The notes under the pieces: model-generated
What the model was told of the DNA's origin: nothing
Databases searched by the model: none
The model's input: only the letters and a program-made list of their open reading frames with translations
Shown here: piece by piece, positions 54,748 to 62,897 of the stretch
Layout: each line of letters opens with the position of its first letter
How positions within the stretch are numbered: position 1 is the first letter of the stretch
Assembly: GCF_046197875.1 (NCBI RefSeq)
Contig: NZ_CP166991.1
Span: forward strand, 1,178,001-1,242,000
Direction of reading: 5' to 3'
From: Methanobrevibacter_A acididurans
GTDB taxonomy: Archaea > Methanobacteriota > Methanobacteria > Methanobacteriales > Methanobacteriaceae
DNA: 64,000 bases
Translations under genes and position numbers: made by a program

Positions 54748-54766
54748 TGTCACCTTAAAGGTGACA
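54748..54766. promoter_or_regulatory. 19-bp palindrome between hdrC and the ArcS-like gene
   Basis: TGTCACCTT and AAGGTGACA flank a single A, a perfect palindrome with nine-base arms. It lies upstream of the hdrC TATA box (about 50-70 nt before its predicted start site) and also upstream of the divergent gene. It has the form of a dimeric regulator site; which protein binds is unknown. Confidence 0.6.
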
Positions 54767-54839
54767 ATTATTATCTTATACATAAAAAATAATGATTTAA
54801 GAAAACCTATAAAAAATAGTTAAAACAAAATAAGAAAAC

Positions 54840-55577
54840 ATGACAAAAAAATTCGAAATAAAAAGCCACGACGGACCTGGAAGACTAACCAAAAAAAACA
54901 ATAAACTAACACCAAACTTAATAGACTTAAAAAAACACCATATAACAAAAGACACCGAAACAGCATACAATGTTGAAAGAGAAATAGCCGAATATGGGGT
55001 TAGAAAAACATTAGAACAAGCACAAAAAGAAACCAACGTCAAGATAGCAGTAATTCAAGGAAGTAAATATATCGACTTAAGATGTAAATGTGCAGAAGAA
55101 TTAGAAAACTTAGGCTTTGATAATTTAATAATTGCAAACTCTGATGATTTACTCCTACACCCACAAGACTTAATAAACTTAATCATAAAACTACGAGAAA
55201 CCTTAAAACCAACAACTTATTTAATATTCCCATTTGCAGAAGCATCATTCATACCTTTACTCTCATACTTAGGAATAGATGTATTTAACATTGAAACTGC
55301 AGAATACTATGCAGCTTTAAATGTTTTAATAAGTCCAACAAAAAATTATGACTTAGAAACTTATCCAATCTACAATTTCACACCCCAAGGATTAATCAAT
55401 TATAATAAAAAAACATTAGACCTTGTATTACGTGAAGTACGTGAACATATGCATAATAATTCACTTAGAAACTTAGTAGAAGAACGTACAAATACCAGCC
55501 CACAAAATACTGCAGCATTACGTATCTTAGATAAGGACCATTCAGATTACTTACAAAAATATACACAATTATACTAA
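54840..55577 (+). CDS. Stand-alone ArcS/TGT-like protein, short form
   Basis: 245 residues. The start MTKKFEIKSHDGPGRLTKK resembles the N-terminus of archaeosine synthase ArcS and other TGT-like proteins. The end, LREVREHMHNNSLRNLVEERT followed by ALRILDKDHSDYLQKY, matches the helical region of ArcS (TgtA2), which converts preQ0-modified tRNA to archaeosine. The full-length ArcS of about 550-600 residues has additional catalytic and PUA domains that are missing here. It is therefore a short paralog, a split subunit or a degraded copy. It starts 74 nt after the palindrome and is divergent from hdrC. Confidence 0.6.
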   Translation: MTKKFEIKSHDGPGRLTKKNNKLTPNLIDLKKHHITKDTETAYNVEREIAEYGVRKTLEQAQKETNVKIAVIQGSKYIDLRCKCAEELENLGFDNLIIANSDDLLLHPQDLINLIIKLRETLKPTTYLIFPFAEASFIPLLSYLGIDVFNIETAEYYAALNVLISPTKNYDLETYPIYNFTPQGLINYNKKTLDLVLREVREHMHNNSLRNLVEERTNTSPQNTAALRILDKDHSDYLQKYTQLY

Positions 55578-55602
55578 AAAAAAGTAAAAAAAAGTAAAAA
55601 AT

Positions 55603-55956
55603 TTAAGATTTATATGGATTAGATGCACTATAAGCTACACCATTAACATATAAAGTATAAGAACCATAATTAATAGTTCCAAGATTAGTTAAACTAGACA
55701 CATAACTGTTTCCAGTTAAAGTCCAAGTAGATCCAGATCCAATAGTTACACTAGTAGTTCCATAAGAACCTGATGGATTAATAGCACCAGTATATGTACT
55801 TGAACTTAAAGTATAACTAAGACTACTAATTGAATCAACTATAATATTACCAGTTAAATCTTCACTAAGAGCATTGAATGTTAAGGTTCCACCATTAGAA
55901 CCACTAGTTCCCCATTCACTTTGACTACTAACTTTTAATATGCATTTAATGTAGAA
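55603..55956 (-). pseudogene. C-terminal fragment of the adhesin-like protein, out of frame
   Basis: The frame continuing from about 55956 to 55603 reads VSSQSEWGTSGSNGGT and on through repeated Ser/Thr/Gly/Tyr strands to NGVAYSASNPYKS. It carries the same low-complexity beta-repeat style as the upstream gene but is shifted by one base. The junction lies in TATTAAAAG at about 55935-55943. One extra T there would join both frames into a single protein of about 670 residues. Confidence 0.7.
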
Positions 55957-57620
55957 GTACCTACAGCAGCATCTCCACTCATACTTTGATAAATGAAGAA
56001 TCCACATGAATCCACATATCCACTACTATTTGCACGATTACCTTTAGCATAACCTGTTAAATTACAATTATTTAATATTATACTGTTTTTACCTTCAATA
56101 CATCCGATTTCTGCAACATAAGAAGTACCTGTACAATTAGTAGCACTTATAGAACCTGTTGAATATATACATGGAGAACCTGATCCACTAGTTTGTCCAA
56201 CACCAGTATTTAAAACACAATTAGTTGCATTTACTGTACCTTCACCACGATCAGTAGCAAGAGCAGCACAGCTTCCACCACGAGTATTAATAATAACATT
56301 ATCTGCTATGATTGTTCCACCATAAGTTGCATCTAAACCACGAGATTTATCTTTATATGTTGAAATATTCACATTATTAACATAAGCTATAGCTCCAAAA
56401 TTAGAACTAGCACTATTAGTTACAAATATAGCATTTGCACCAGTAGCATTAGTAATAATAGAACAATCACTAATATTTAAAGTACTTTTAGCTAATACTA
56501 GTACTGCTGCATTGGTTCCATAGAAATCAAAATTTTCAGAGTTAGAACTTGATACATCACCAGTTTTTGTAATAGTTGAATCTGTTAAATTTAAGTTTCC
56601 ACCATTCTTTACAAGAATTACATTTGTATCAGAAGAACTTGTTGAATAAGCACCATTAGATGCAGTGACTGTTTCTCCATTCACAACAAGTTTACCTTTA
56701 CTAGTAGTATTATTACTTGTACCATTACTAGTTACAGTTATAGTTGTTGCTGCAGAAGAATTAGTGTAATTATCCTCACCTGAGAAACTTGCACTTACAG
56801 TATAAGATCCTGGATATAAGTTTATTTGTAGGTCTGCTATACCATTTGTATCTGTTGTTGCCCAATAAACTTTACTTGCACCATCACTTAAACGAGTAAG
56901 ATTTAATGCTATATGATTTCCTATTATAGCAGTTCCGTTAGCATTTTTAAGAGTTGCTGTGAAGTTTTCACCAGCACCATAAACTTCTGTAAATGGTTGT
57001 ACGATTAATACAGTACTTGATTTATTTGTTGTTGAATTTGTTACAACGATTATTGTATTAAAACAACTACTGGAAGTGTAATTTAATGTATCGTTTCCTT
57101 CATAACTTGATGAGGAAGTATAATAACCTGAGTATAAATTGATTTCTAGTTCTGCTATACCTTTTGTATCTGTTGTTGCCCAATAAACTTTACTTGCACC
57201 ATCACTTAAACGAGTAAGATTTAATGCAATATGTTGTCCGCTGATAGGTGTTCCGTTAATTGTTGTTAATGTTACTGTGTAATTTTCACCAGCACCATAA
57301 GTTACTGTAATATTATTTCCAGTTAATGTGGTTGTTGGACCTGTTATATTTTCTATAGGACTTGGTCCGGTACCATTAGGACTAGTACCATTAGGCATAT
57401 CAGGCGGAGTACCATTACCAGTACCATTAGGTATCTCAGGTGGAGTGGTATTTCCATTATCAGTTAAAATATTTCCAGTATTTGCCTCATCTGAAATGTT
57501 TGTTGATTCAGATGTTACGGGTGTTGTATTCGTATCTGAGGCAAATGCTAGAGGTAGGGAAATTAAAGCAATTATGGAAACAAATAATAAAGAGAATATT
57601 AATGCTTTTTTAGCTTTCAT
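55935..57620 (-). CDS. Adhesin-like surface protein with Ig-like repeats and beta-helix region (frameshifted at the C-terminus)
   Basis: 561 residues as read. There is a signal peptide at residues 1-27 (KKALIFSLLFVSIIALI core, cleavage near FASDTN) and a Pro/Gly/Asn-rich linker with repeated NGTG-type units at about residues 60-95. Two Ig-like repeats follow, each with YGAGENYTVTL or YGAGENFTATL and NLTRLSDGASKVYWATTD. After residue 310 comes a parallel beta-helix-like region of short NCTL/NTS strands, as in methanogen adhesin-like proteins. It ends early at a TAA in a frameshift context. Likely exported and glycosylated; binds unknown surfaces. Confidence 0.85.
   Translation of the reverse strand: MKAKKALIFSLLFVSIIALISLPLAFASDTNTTPVTSESTNISDEANTGNILTDNGNTTPPEIPNGTGNGTPPDMPNGTSPNGTGPSPIENITGPTTTLTGNNITVTYGAGENYTVTLTTINGTPISGQHIALNLTRLSDGASKVYWATTDTKGIAELEINLYSGYYTSSSSYEGNDTLNYTSSSCFNTIIVVTNSTTNKSSTVLIVQPFTEVYGAGENFTATLKNANGTAIIGNHIALNLTRLSDGASKVYWATTDTNGIADLQINLYPGSYTVSASFSGEDNYTNSSAATTITVTSNGTSNNTTSKGKLVVNGETVTASNGAYSTSSSDTNVILVKNGGNLNLTDSTITKTGDVSSSNSENFDFYGTNAAVLVLAKSTLNISDCSIITNATGANAIFVTNSASSNFGAIAYVNNVNISTYKDKSRGLDATYGGTIIADNVIINTRGGSCAALATDRGEGTVNATNCVLNTGVGQTSGSGSPCIYSTGSISATNCTGTSYVAEIGCIEGKNSIILNNCNLTGYAKGNRANSSGYVDSCGFFIYQSMSGDAAVGTSTLNAY
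56846..56909. repeat. 64-bp direct repeat, copy A, in the adhesin-like gene
   Basis: A 64-bp stretch identical to 57164-57227. It codes for the NLTRLSDGASKVYWATTD part of the second Ig-like repeat on the minus strand. Perfect identity over this length at DNA level suggests recent duplication or gene conversion. Confidence 0.85.
57164..57227. repeat. 64-bp direct repeat, copy B, in the adhesin-like gene
   Basis: Identical to 56846-56909, 318 bases away. It encodes the same segment of the first Ig-like repeat. Recombination between the copies would delete exactly one repeat unit in frame, since 318 is a multiple of three. Confidence 0.85.
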
Positions 57621-57944
57621 ATTAATTTTTCCTCCTTTTAATCTAATTTTATTTTCCTTTTTTTTTAGAATTAAATGATTGAGGAATAAAACCCTTTTAA
57701 ATTATTTTTTTTGTTTTTTGAAATTTTATTATTAGAAGATTTTATTTCTAAAAAAAAACTTTTCATTTTATTTATTTAAAAACTGTAAAAAAAATTTTTT
57801 AAATGGTGTTTTTTACAGTTTCTGTGCTTAATAATAACTGGTAAGTCTTATTTAAAGTTTTCCTTTATTTTTCTATTTATTGTTAAACTGTTTTTATATT
57901 AACAAATGTGTTTTTTGTAAGATTTTTTTATAAATAAGAACAAA
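57621..57944. other. AT-rich spacer between the adhesin-like gene and the iron-uptake promoter
   Basis: About 320 bases holding the promoter of the adhesin-like gene (minus strand) and the upstream flank of feoA. A GGAGGAA SD lies just before the adhesin start. An inverted pair ACTGTAAAAA (near 57782) and TTTTTACAGT (near 57811) may form a hairpin. No gene is seen. Confidence 0.5.
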
Positions 57945-57945
57945 G

Positions 57946-57961
57946 TTTAGGCATACCTAAA
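57946..57961. promoter_or_regulatory. DtxR-type operator, site 1
   Basis: TTTAGGCATACCTAAA, a palindrome with six-base arms TTTAGG/CCTAAA. This matches the half-sites of DtxR/IdeR/MntR-type metal-dependent repressors (TTAGGnnnnnCCTAA class). It lies about 115 nt before feoA. Confidence 0.75.
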
Positions 57962-57998
57962 CATTTATATAGTTCTTTTGAACTAAAATAAAAACAGA

Positions 57999-58014
57999 TT
58001 TAGGTAAACCTAAA
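57999..58014. promoter_or_regulatory. DtxR-type operator, site 2
   Basis: TTTAGGTAAACCTAAA, the same arms as site 1 with a TAAA centre, 53 bp downstream, about five helical turns. A further palindrome AGTTCTTTTGAACT lies between the sites. Together they suggest cooperative metal-dependent repression of feoAB. Confidence 0.75.
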
Positions 58015-58077
58015 TTTATAATTTTTTTAAAAACAAAAAAAATAGAAAAAACATAAATAAAGAGGTTAAAAAAAAGG

Positions 58078-58368
58078 ATGAAAAATAAAAACCAAAAAAG
58101 AAAAGGAGAAAAACATAAATTAAACAACCTCCACGACGGAGAATACGGCAAAATAGTTTCCTACAAACATATTGAAAACCAAAACCAACAAAAACAAGAA
58201 CAAAAAGAACTCAGAAGACATTTAATGAGTATGGGATTCGTGGAAGGTGCAGAAATAAAATTTATTAAAAAAGCACCACTAGGCGACCCTTGCAAAGTAA
58301 GGATTAAAGGATACGACTTAGCACTCAGAAAAGAAGAAGCAAAAAACATTGAAGTAAAAATAAACTAA
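58078..58368 (+). CDS. feoA: Ferrous iron transport accessory protein FeoA
   Basis: 96 residues. An SH3-like fold: LNNLHDGEYGKIVSY, then RRHLMSMGFVEGAEIKFIKKAPLGDPCKVRIKG (split here), with the final AKNIEV. FeoA is a small cytosolic protein needed for FeoB activity. An N-terminal basic, Gln/Asn-rich linker (residues 1-17 and 33-44) is longer than usual. GAGGTT precedes the ATG by 10 nt. It follows two DtxR-type palindromes and is 135 bases before feoB. Confidence 0.93.
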   Translation: MKNKNQKRKGEKHKLNNLHDGEYGKIVSYKHIENQNQQKQEQKELRRHLMSMGFVEGAEIKFIKKAPLGDPCKVRIKGYDLALRKEEAKNIEVKIN

Positions 58369-58409
58369 AAAAAAATATTAATAAACCGGTAAAATGACCA
58401 ATGACTCCC

Positions 58410-58421
58410 CCCACTATATAA
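58410..58421 (+). promoter_or_regulatory. Possible second TATA box, upstream of feoB
   Basis: ACTATATAAAG, about 85-95 nt before the feoB start, is followed by AAAGGTTTTTCCTTT, a hairpin-like inverted repeat near the predicted start site. This suggests feoB can be transcribed separately from feoA. Confidence 0.45.
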
Positions 58422-58463
58422 AGAAAGGTTTTTCCTTTATTAAATTTTTAAAAAGGACCAAAA

Positions 58464-58517
58464 ATGAGAGAGTCATCGATGATAAAAACGGAGAATACCA
58501 AAGATGAAAACAATTAA
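58464..58517 (+). CDS. Possible 17-residue upstream ORF overlapping the feoB start
   Basis: An ATG with AAAGGA upstream opens 17 codons (MRESSMIKTENTKDENN) and ends 14 nt inside feoB in another frame. It may be chance, or a leader whose translation couples to feoB. Confidence 0.25.
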   Translation: MRESSMIKTENTKDENN

Positions 58518-60531
58518 AATAGGTTTTGCTGGAAACCCAAATGTTGGTAAAAGTACTCTTTTTAATTACCTAACAGGTATGCACCAACATGTAGGAAACT
58601 GGCCCGGAAAAACCGTTGAAAAAATGGAAGGAACTTATAAATTCCAAAAAAATAATGAAAAATATGAATTTAATATAGTGGATCTTCCAGGAAATTATAA
58701 TTTAAGTGCAAAAACAATAGAAGAACAAGTATCCATTGACTTCATTGTAGATAAAGAGAATGATGTAATCTTAAACATTATAGATGCTGCTAATATTGAA
58801 AGAAATATGTACTTAACCGTACAATTAATGGAATTAAAGGCAAATATGGTAATAGCTTTAAATATGAATAAATTAGCTGAAAAAGAAGGATACAATATAA
58901 ATGAGAAAAAAATATCCGAGTTACTTGGAATTCCAGTGATAAAAATAGAAGCAAGTAATGGACAAGGAGTAAATCAGTTAGTTGAAGAAATAATAAAAGC
59001 TAAAGAAAACCCTAAAGATTCCAGTGAAAAATTAGTTTATGGATATGAATTAAAAGAGCACTTAGAAGAAATAAGTAAAGAAATAACTAAAGATCCAGAA
59101 TTATTAGATGTTCCAGATTATTGGACTTCAATTAAATTATTAGAAAATGATGAAATCATAACCCAGAAAGTTAAAAACTCAAGAGATGGAATACAAATAA
59201 TAAAAAAAACAGAGAAAGTAAAAAAACATTTACAAGAAGTTTTTAACGAAGACACAGAAGAAATTCTAGCTAATGCAAGATACGGTTTTATTGATGGACT
59301 TATGAAAGAAGCTGTCGTGAAACCTAAAATAGATAAGGAAACAACTACTGATAAAATTGATAAAATTGTAACTAATCGTATACTTGGAATACCAATATTT
59401 TTAATTATAATGTATTTAACTTTTCAAGTAACATTTGCAATTGGAACACCAATACAAGATTTAATAGATACTGGTTTTGGAATGCTTGGAAATCTTATAC
59501 TTGGAGTTCTTGGAGAATCATTTTTAAGTAGTTTTCTTGTTGATGGAATAATAGGAGGAGTAGGTGGAGTACTTACTTTTTTACCAATAATTTTCTTACT
59601 ATTCTTTGTATTAAGTATATTAGAAGATTCAGGATATTTAGCTCGTGCTGCATTTGTAATGGATAAAGTAATGCATAAATTAGTAGGTTTACATGGGAAA
59701 TCTTTCATTCCTATGGTTTTAGGATTTGGATGTTGTGTTCCTGGTGTGATGGCAACACGTACATTAGATAGTAATCAAGATCGTTTAACAACAATGTTGG
59801 TTGTGCCTTTTATGAGTTGTAGTGCAAGATTACCGGTATATGCATTATTTACAGCAGCATTATTTACAGCATACCAAGGAGAAATAATATTCAGTTTATA
59901 TCTTTTAGGTATTATTGTGGCTATTATTGTAGCATTAATATTTAAGAAAACATTATTTAAAGGATTATCAACTCCATTTGTTATGGAATTACCAACATAT
60001 AAGGTTCCAACATTAAAAGGTGTACTTATACATACTTGGGAAAGAGGAGCAGTTTTTCTTAAAAAAGCAGGAACTATCATACTTGCATTATCTATCCTTG
60101 TATGGGTATTAAGTAGTTTACCTGTTGGTGTAAGTTATGGATCTGAGTTTAGTTTGACTGGACAAATTGGTTCATTTATAGCGCCAATATTCAGTCCTTT
60201 AGGTTGGGGTCAATGGCAACCATCTGTAGCTATATTATTTGGAGTACTAGCTAAAGAAGTAGTTGTATCAACATTCAGTTCACTTTTCGGAGTGGCTGAA
60301 GCAGGTGCAGGTATAACATTAGCATTACAAGGAATGTTCACTCCACTTGCAGCATATTCATTCTTAGCATTTGTATTATTATATATGCCATGTTTTGCAA
60401 CTGTAGCAACTATAAAACGTGAAACTAATAGTTGGAAATGGCCAATAGTTTCCATGGTGTTATGTTGTAGTGTAGCATACATTGTATCATTCATAATTTA
60501 TCAAGGTGGTATGCTTTTAGGATTAGGATAA
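58504..60531 (+). CDS. feoB: Ferrous iron transporter FeoB
   Basis: 675 residues. The N-terminal G protein has a P-loop GNPNVGKS at residues 10-17, switch region GNWPGKTVEK near 36-45 and DLPGNYN near 60. A GDI-like helical domain reaches about residue 270. The membrane part from about 295 has Gate motifs with GFGCCVPGVMATRT near 405 and AKEVVVSTFSSLFG near 585. The G4 base-recognition motif, normally N-x-x-D, reads NMNK near residue 118-123, so the specificity Asp is replaced. The SD GGAGAA precedes the ATG. Overlaps a 17-codon frame. It imports Fe2+. Confidence 0.96.
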   Translation: MKTIKIGFAGNPNVGKSTLFNYLTGMHQHVGNWPGKTVEKMEGTYKFQKNNEKYEFNIVDLPGNYNLSAKTIEEQVSIDFIVDKENDVILNIIDAANIERNMYLTVQLMELKANMVIALNMNKLAEKEGYNINEKKISELLGIPVIKIEASNGQGVNQLVEEIIKAKENPKDSSEKLVYGYELKEHLEEISKEITKDPELLDVPDYWTSIKLLENDEIITQKVKNSRDGIQIIKKTEKVKKHLQEVFNEDTEEILANARYGFIDGLMKEAVVKPKIDKETTTDKIDKIVTNRILGIPIFLIIMYLTFQVTFAIGTPIQDLIDTGFGMLGNLILGVLGESFLSSFLVDGIIGGVGGVLTFLPIIFLLFFVLSILEDSGYLARAAFVMDKVMHKLVGLHGKSFIPMVLGFGCCVPGVMATRTLDSNQDRLTTMLVVPFMSCSARLPVYALFTAALFTAYQGEIIFSLYLLGIIVAIIVALIFKKTLFKGLSTPFVMELPTYKVPTLKGVLIHTWERGAVFLKKAGTIILALSILVWVLSSLPVGVSYGSEFSLTGQIGSFIAPIFSPLGWGQWQPSVAILFGVLAKEVVVSTFSSLFGVAEAGAGITLALQGMFTPLAAYSFLAFVLLYMPCFATVATIKRETNSWKWPIVSMVLCCSVAYIVSFIIYQGGMLLGLG

Positions 60532-60662
60532 AATTTAAAAGATTCAATCTTTATCCTTTATTTTTATATAAATAAAATTTTTTAAAAAAATATAAAAACA
60601 AAAAGGAGGTGAATAATATGTTAAGTATAAGTGGAATATTTGGAGTTAAAAAATTAGAACCT

Positions 60663-62452
60663 GAGGGTTGGCCAAAAATCGATTTTTTAATTTTTTGTAA
60701 TACTTTTTTTTATTTTATTTTTTTAGTTATTATTTTTCATGTTTTTTGTTTTTGTTGTCATTTTTGGGTGTGAATTTTTTTTTCATGTGTTTTATTTTCT
60801 TGGTATTGTTTTATATTAATTTTTTGTGTTGTTTTTTTTATTTTAAGTGTTTTTAAATAGTTATATTTATATACTAGTATTTATATATATTAATATTAAT
60901 TATTATTAATTTGTTGGTGTTAGTTATGGATATTGAACAGTCTAGTTTTAAATTGGAGCGTTTAGATGATGATATTCCTAAGGATCATCTTTCTCGTTTT
61001 ATTGTGCGTTTTGTTGATGAATTTTTCCCAGTTTTAGAGGTTGAAGAAAACATGGGAGGAAAGGGTAGGCCTGTTTTACCGGTTCGTGAAATGTTTAAAT
61101 TAATTATTTATGCTTTTAATGAGGGTGTTACTAGTTCTAAAGTTATAGAAGATCATGCTAAGTATCATAAAATTTATTTATATGTTTCTAATGGAATTAA
61201 ACCTTCTCAAAGAAGTATTCGAAGATTCATCCGTGATTATGGTTATTTGTTTAATGTTTTTATTGGAAGTACTTTACTTTTTGCAAATGAATTAGGAATC
61301 ACAGATTTTAAGCATATATCCATTGATGGGACTATTAAAAAAGCATACAACTCTAAATTTAATGTTTTACATGAAAAGGACATTAATACTTTAATTCAGT
61401 ATTATAGTGGATTAAAGTTACCTAATAAGAAAATTAAAAAGCTCCCACGTCCAGCACGTAATTTGATTGAACGAACAGATTTAAACAATGAAGATAAATT
61501 AGAATTATTATTTGAGTTACAAACTCAATTAAAGATGTCTGGTCAAAATACAGTACCTGTAAATGATGTTGAAGCTCGTTGGATGCATAATAAACAAGGA
61601 TTAAATGAGGTTGCATACAATGTTCAAAGCGCTGTAGACACCGTTTCCAAACTTATTTGTGCAGTAAAAGTTTCACAAAAACCAACAGACCATTATGAAT
61701 TACCAGAAATAGTGAAAAATGCAATAAATAACATCAACGATGAACCGGAATATGTAAGTGCAGATACAGGATACCACACCGAAACTAGCTTCCAATACTT
61801 AGAAAAAAATAATATTAAAGGATTAATACCAGATAGAAAACAAACTCGAGAAAACACAGGAAGATTAAGTGAAAACCCATTCCATAAAGACCACTTCAAG
61901 CATGATCTAGAAAAAGACACTTACATTTGCCCAAATAAACAAGAACTACCTTTCCAACAAGAAATCAAACATTACTTAGAAAATGAAACAAAACCTTATA
62001 AAATCGAAAGAAGATATTGGAACTACAATGCATGCCAAGACTGCCAGGATAAAGAAAAATGCTACAAAGGAACACAAAGACAAATAACAGAATTCACAAG
62101 TAACACAGCCCTAAAAATGAAAAAACAAATGGAAACAAAAGAATACAAAACCATGTTTAAAAAAAGATCAAGCACAGTAGAAGCACCATTTGGTACACTT
62201 AAAACCTACTACCACATAAATGAACTACCAACAACAGGAATACAACACACAGAACACATACTAGCACTACAAGCACTAACATACAACCTAAAAAGACTAA
62301 ACCACATAATCAAAAACGAATACGACGAAACAGACAACATAAACCAATTCATAGAAAAAATAGGAGCAACACTCAACCTAAAATGCAAAACCACAGAAAA
62401 ATAAAAAAAAGTAATACCAAAAAATATCAAAAATTATTTTTGGCCAACCCTC
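60663..62452 (+). mobile_element. IS1182-like insertion sequence, about 1790 bp
   Basis: Terminal inverted repeats begin GAGGGTTGGCCAAAAAT at 60663 and end with the inverse at 62436-62452: 17 matching bases, then imperfect T-rich pairing. The element is bounded by a 5-bp direct repeat AACCT at 60658-60662 and 62453-62457, a target-site duplication. One transposase gene fills most of it. The element is complete, and the intact duplication points to a recent insertion. Confidence 0.93.
60926..62404 (+). CDS. Transposase, IS1182-like (DDE)
   Basis: 492 residues. An N-terminal DUF772-type region (GKGRPVLPVREMFKLIIYAF) is followed by a DDE catalytic core: first Asp in HISIDGTIKKAY near residue 138, second in YVSADTGYHTE near residue 280, and the Glu in STVEAPFGTLKTYY near residue 415. 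A zinc-ribbon-like insertion (CPNKQELPF, CQDCQDKEKC) lies before the Glu, as usual in IS1182/DDE_Tnp_1 enzymes. Start taken at the ATG of MDIEQSS; an upstream in-frame TTG adds five residues. The gene is intact and may be active. Confidence 0.92.
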   Translation: MDIEQSSFKLERLDDDIPKDHLSRFIVRFVDEFFPVLEVEENMGGKGRPVLPVREMFKLIIYAFNEGVTSSKVIEDHAKYHKIYLYVSNGIKPSQRSIRRFIRDYGYLFNVFIGSTLLFANELGITDFKHISIDGTIKKAYNSKFNVLHEKDINTLIQYYSGLKLPNKKIKKLPRPARNLIERTDLNNEDKLELLFELQTQLKMSGQNTVPVNDVEARWMHNKQGLNEVAYNVQSAVDTVSKLICAVKVSQKPTDHYELPEIVKNAINNINDEPEYVSADTGYHTETSFQYLEKNNIKGLIPDRKQTRENTGRLSENPFHKDHFKHDLEKDTYICPNKQELPFQQEIKHYLENETKPYKIERRYWNYNACQDCQDKEKCYKGTQRQITEFTSNTALKMKKQMETKEYKTMFKKRSSTVEAPFGTLKTYYHINELPTTGIQHTEHILALQALTYNLKRLNHIIKNEYDETDNINQFIEKIGATLNLKCKTTEK

Positions 62453-62530
62453 AACCTAAAAAAGAAAAAGAAAATAAAGATAATAAAAAAGATAGTGAAA
62501 AAGAATAAATTTTTGGAGGATTTTATAACA

Positions 62531-62722
62531 ATGCAATGTAGATTATGTGGATATGAATTTACAGAAGAGGAAGCTAAAACTAGTTGTCAAAAGACACAAG
62601 GTTGTAGTAAATGTAACTGTAACTTACTTATATGTCCTAAGTGTGGATATGGAAATGATCCAGTATATGGAACCGAGTTTGGTTTCATTGAAAAATTAAA
62701 AGAAAAAATTAAAAGGGAATAA
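62531..62722 (+). CDS. Zinc-ribbon-type protein linked to feoB
   Basis: 63 residues. MQCRLCGYEFTEEEA gives a first CxxC, then CQKTQGCSKCNCN, and CPKCGYG a further CxxC. This cysteine pattern (rubredoxin-like or zinc-ribbon) occurs in small proteins encoded next to feoB in anaerobes. GGAGG lies 11 nt before the ATG. The inserted IS now separates it from feoB. Possible metal sensing or metallochaperone role; unproven. Confidence 0.75.
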   Translation: MQCRLCGYEFTEEEAKTSCQKTQGCSKCNCNLLICPKCGYGNDPVYGTEFGFIEKLKEKIKRE

Positions 62723-62897
62723 TGAAAAAAATATTGGAGGAAAAGATTTTATTTACCCTCCACTTAAAAGAAAAATATGAAAATTAATTCTAAAAAATAT
62801 CTAAAAAAAGTTTTTAATTTCTTTTTTGGATGTTGTAACTAAAAAAAAATTAATAAATAATCTTATATTATACTCTTTTTTTAATTAGTATTGTATT

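Larger units (their letters stand above)
60618..62508 (+). pseudogene. Small lysine-rich gene split by the insertion sequence
   Basis: A perfect SD (AAGGAGGTGA) precedes ATG at 60618, which reads MLSISGIFGVKKLEP and is then cut by the IS. Removing the IS and one AACCT copy joins this in frame to KKEKENKDNKKDSEKE and a stop at 62506-62508, giving a 31-residue protein. It lay between feoB and the zinc-ribbon gene, so it was probably the third gene of the iron-uptake operon. The function is unknown; the size and position recall small FeoC-like accessory proteins, but no FeoC fold can be claimed. Confidence 0.75.

Noticed and set aside
57957..58151. A 64-codon minus-strand frame over the feoA start
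   Set aside because: It is the mirror of feoA coding sequence and its operator, with no SD.
60658..60663. Alternative end of the IS one base earlier, giving TGAGGG...CCCTCA ends
   Set aside because: The flanks then no longer match as a direct repeat; with GAGGG...CCCTC ends the 5-bp AACCT duplication is perfect and the host gene is restored in frame.
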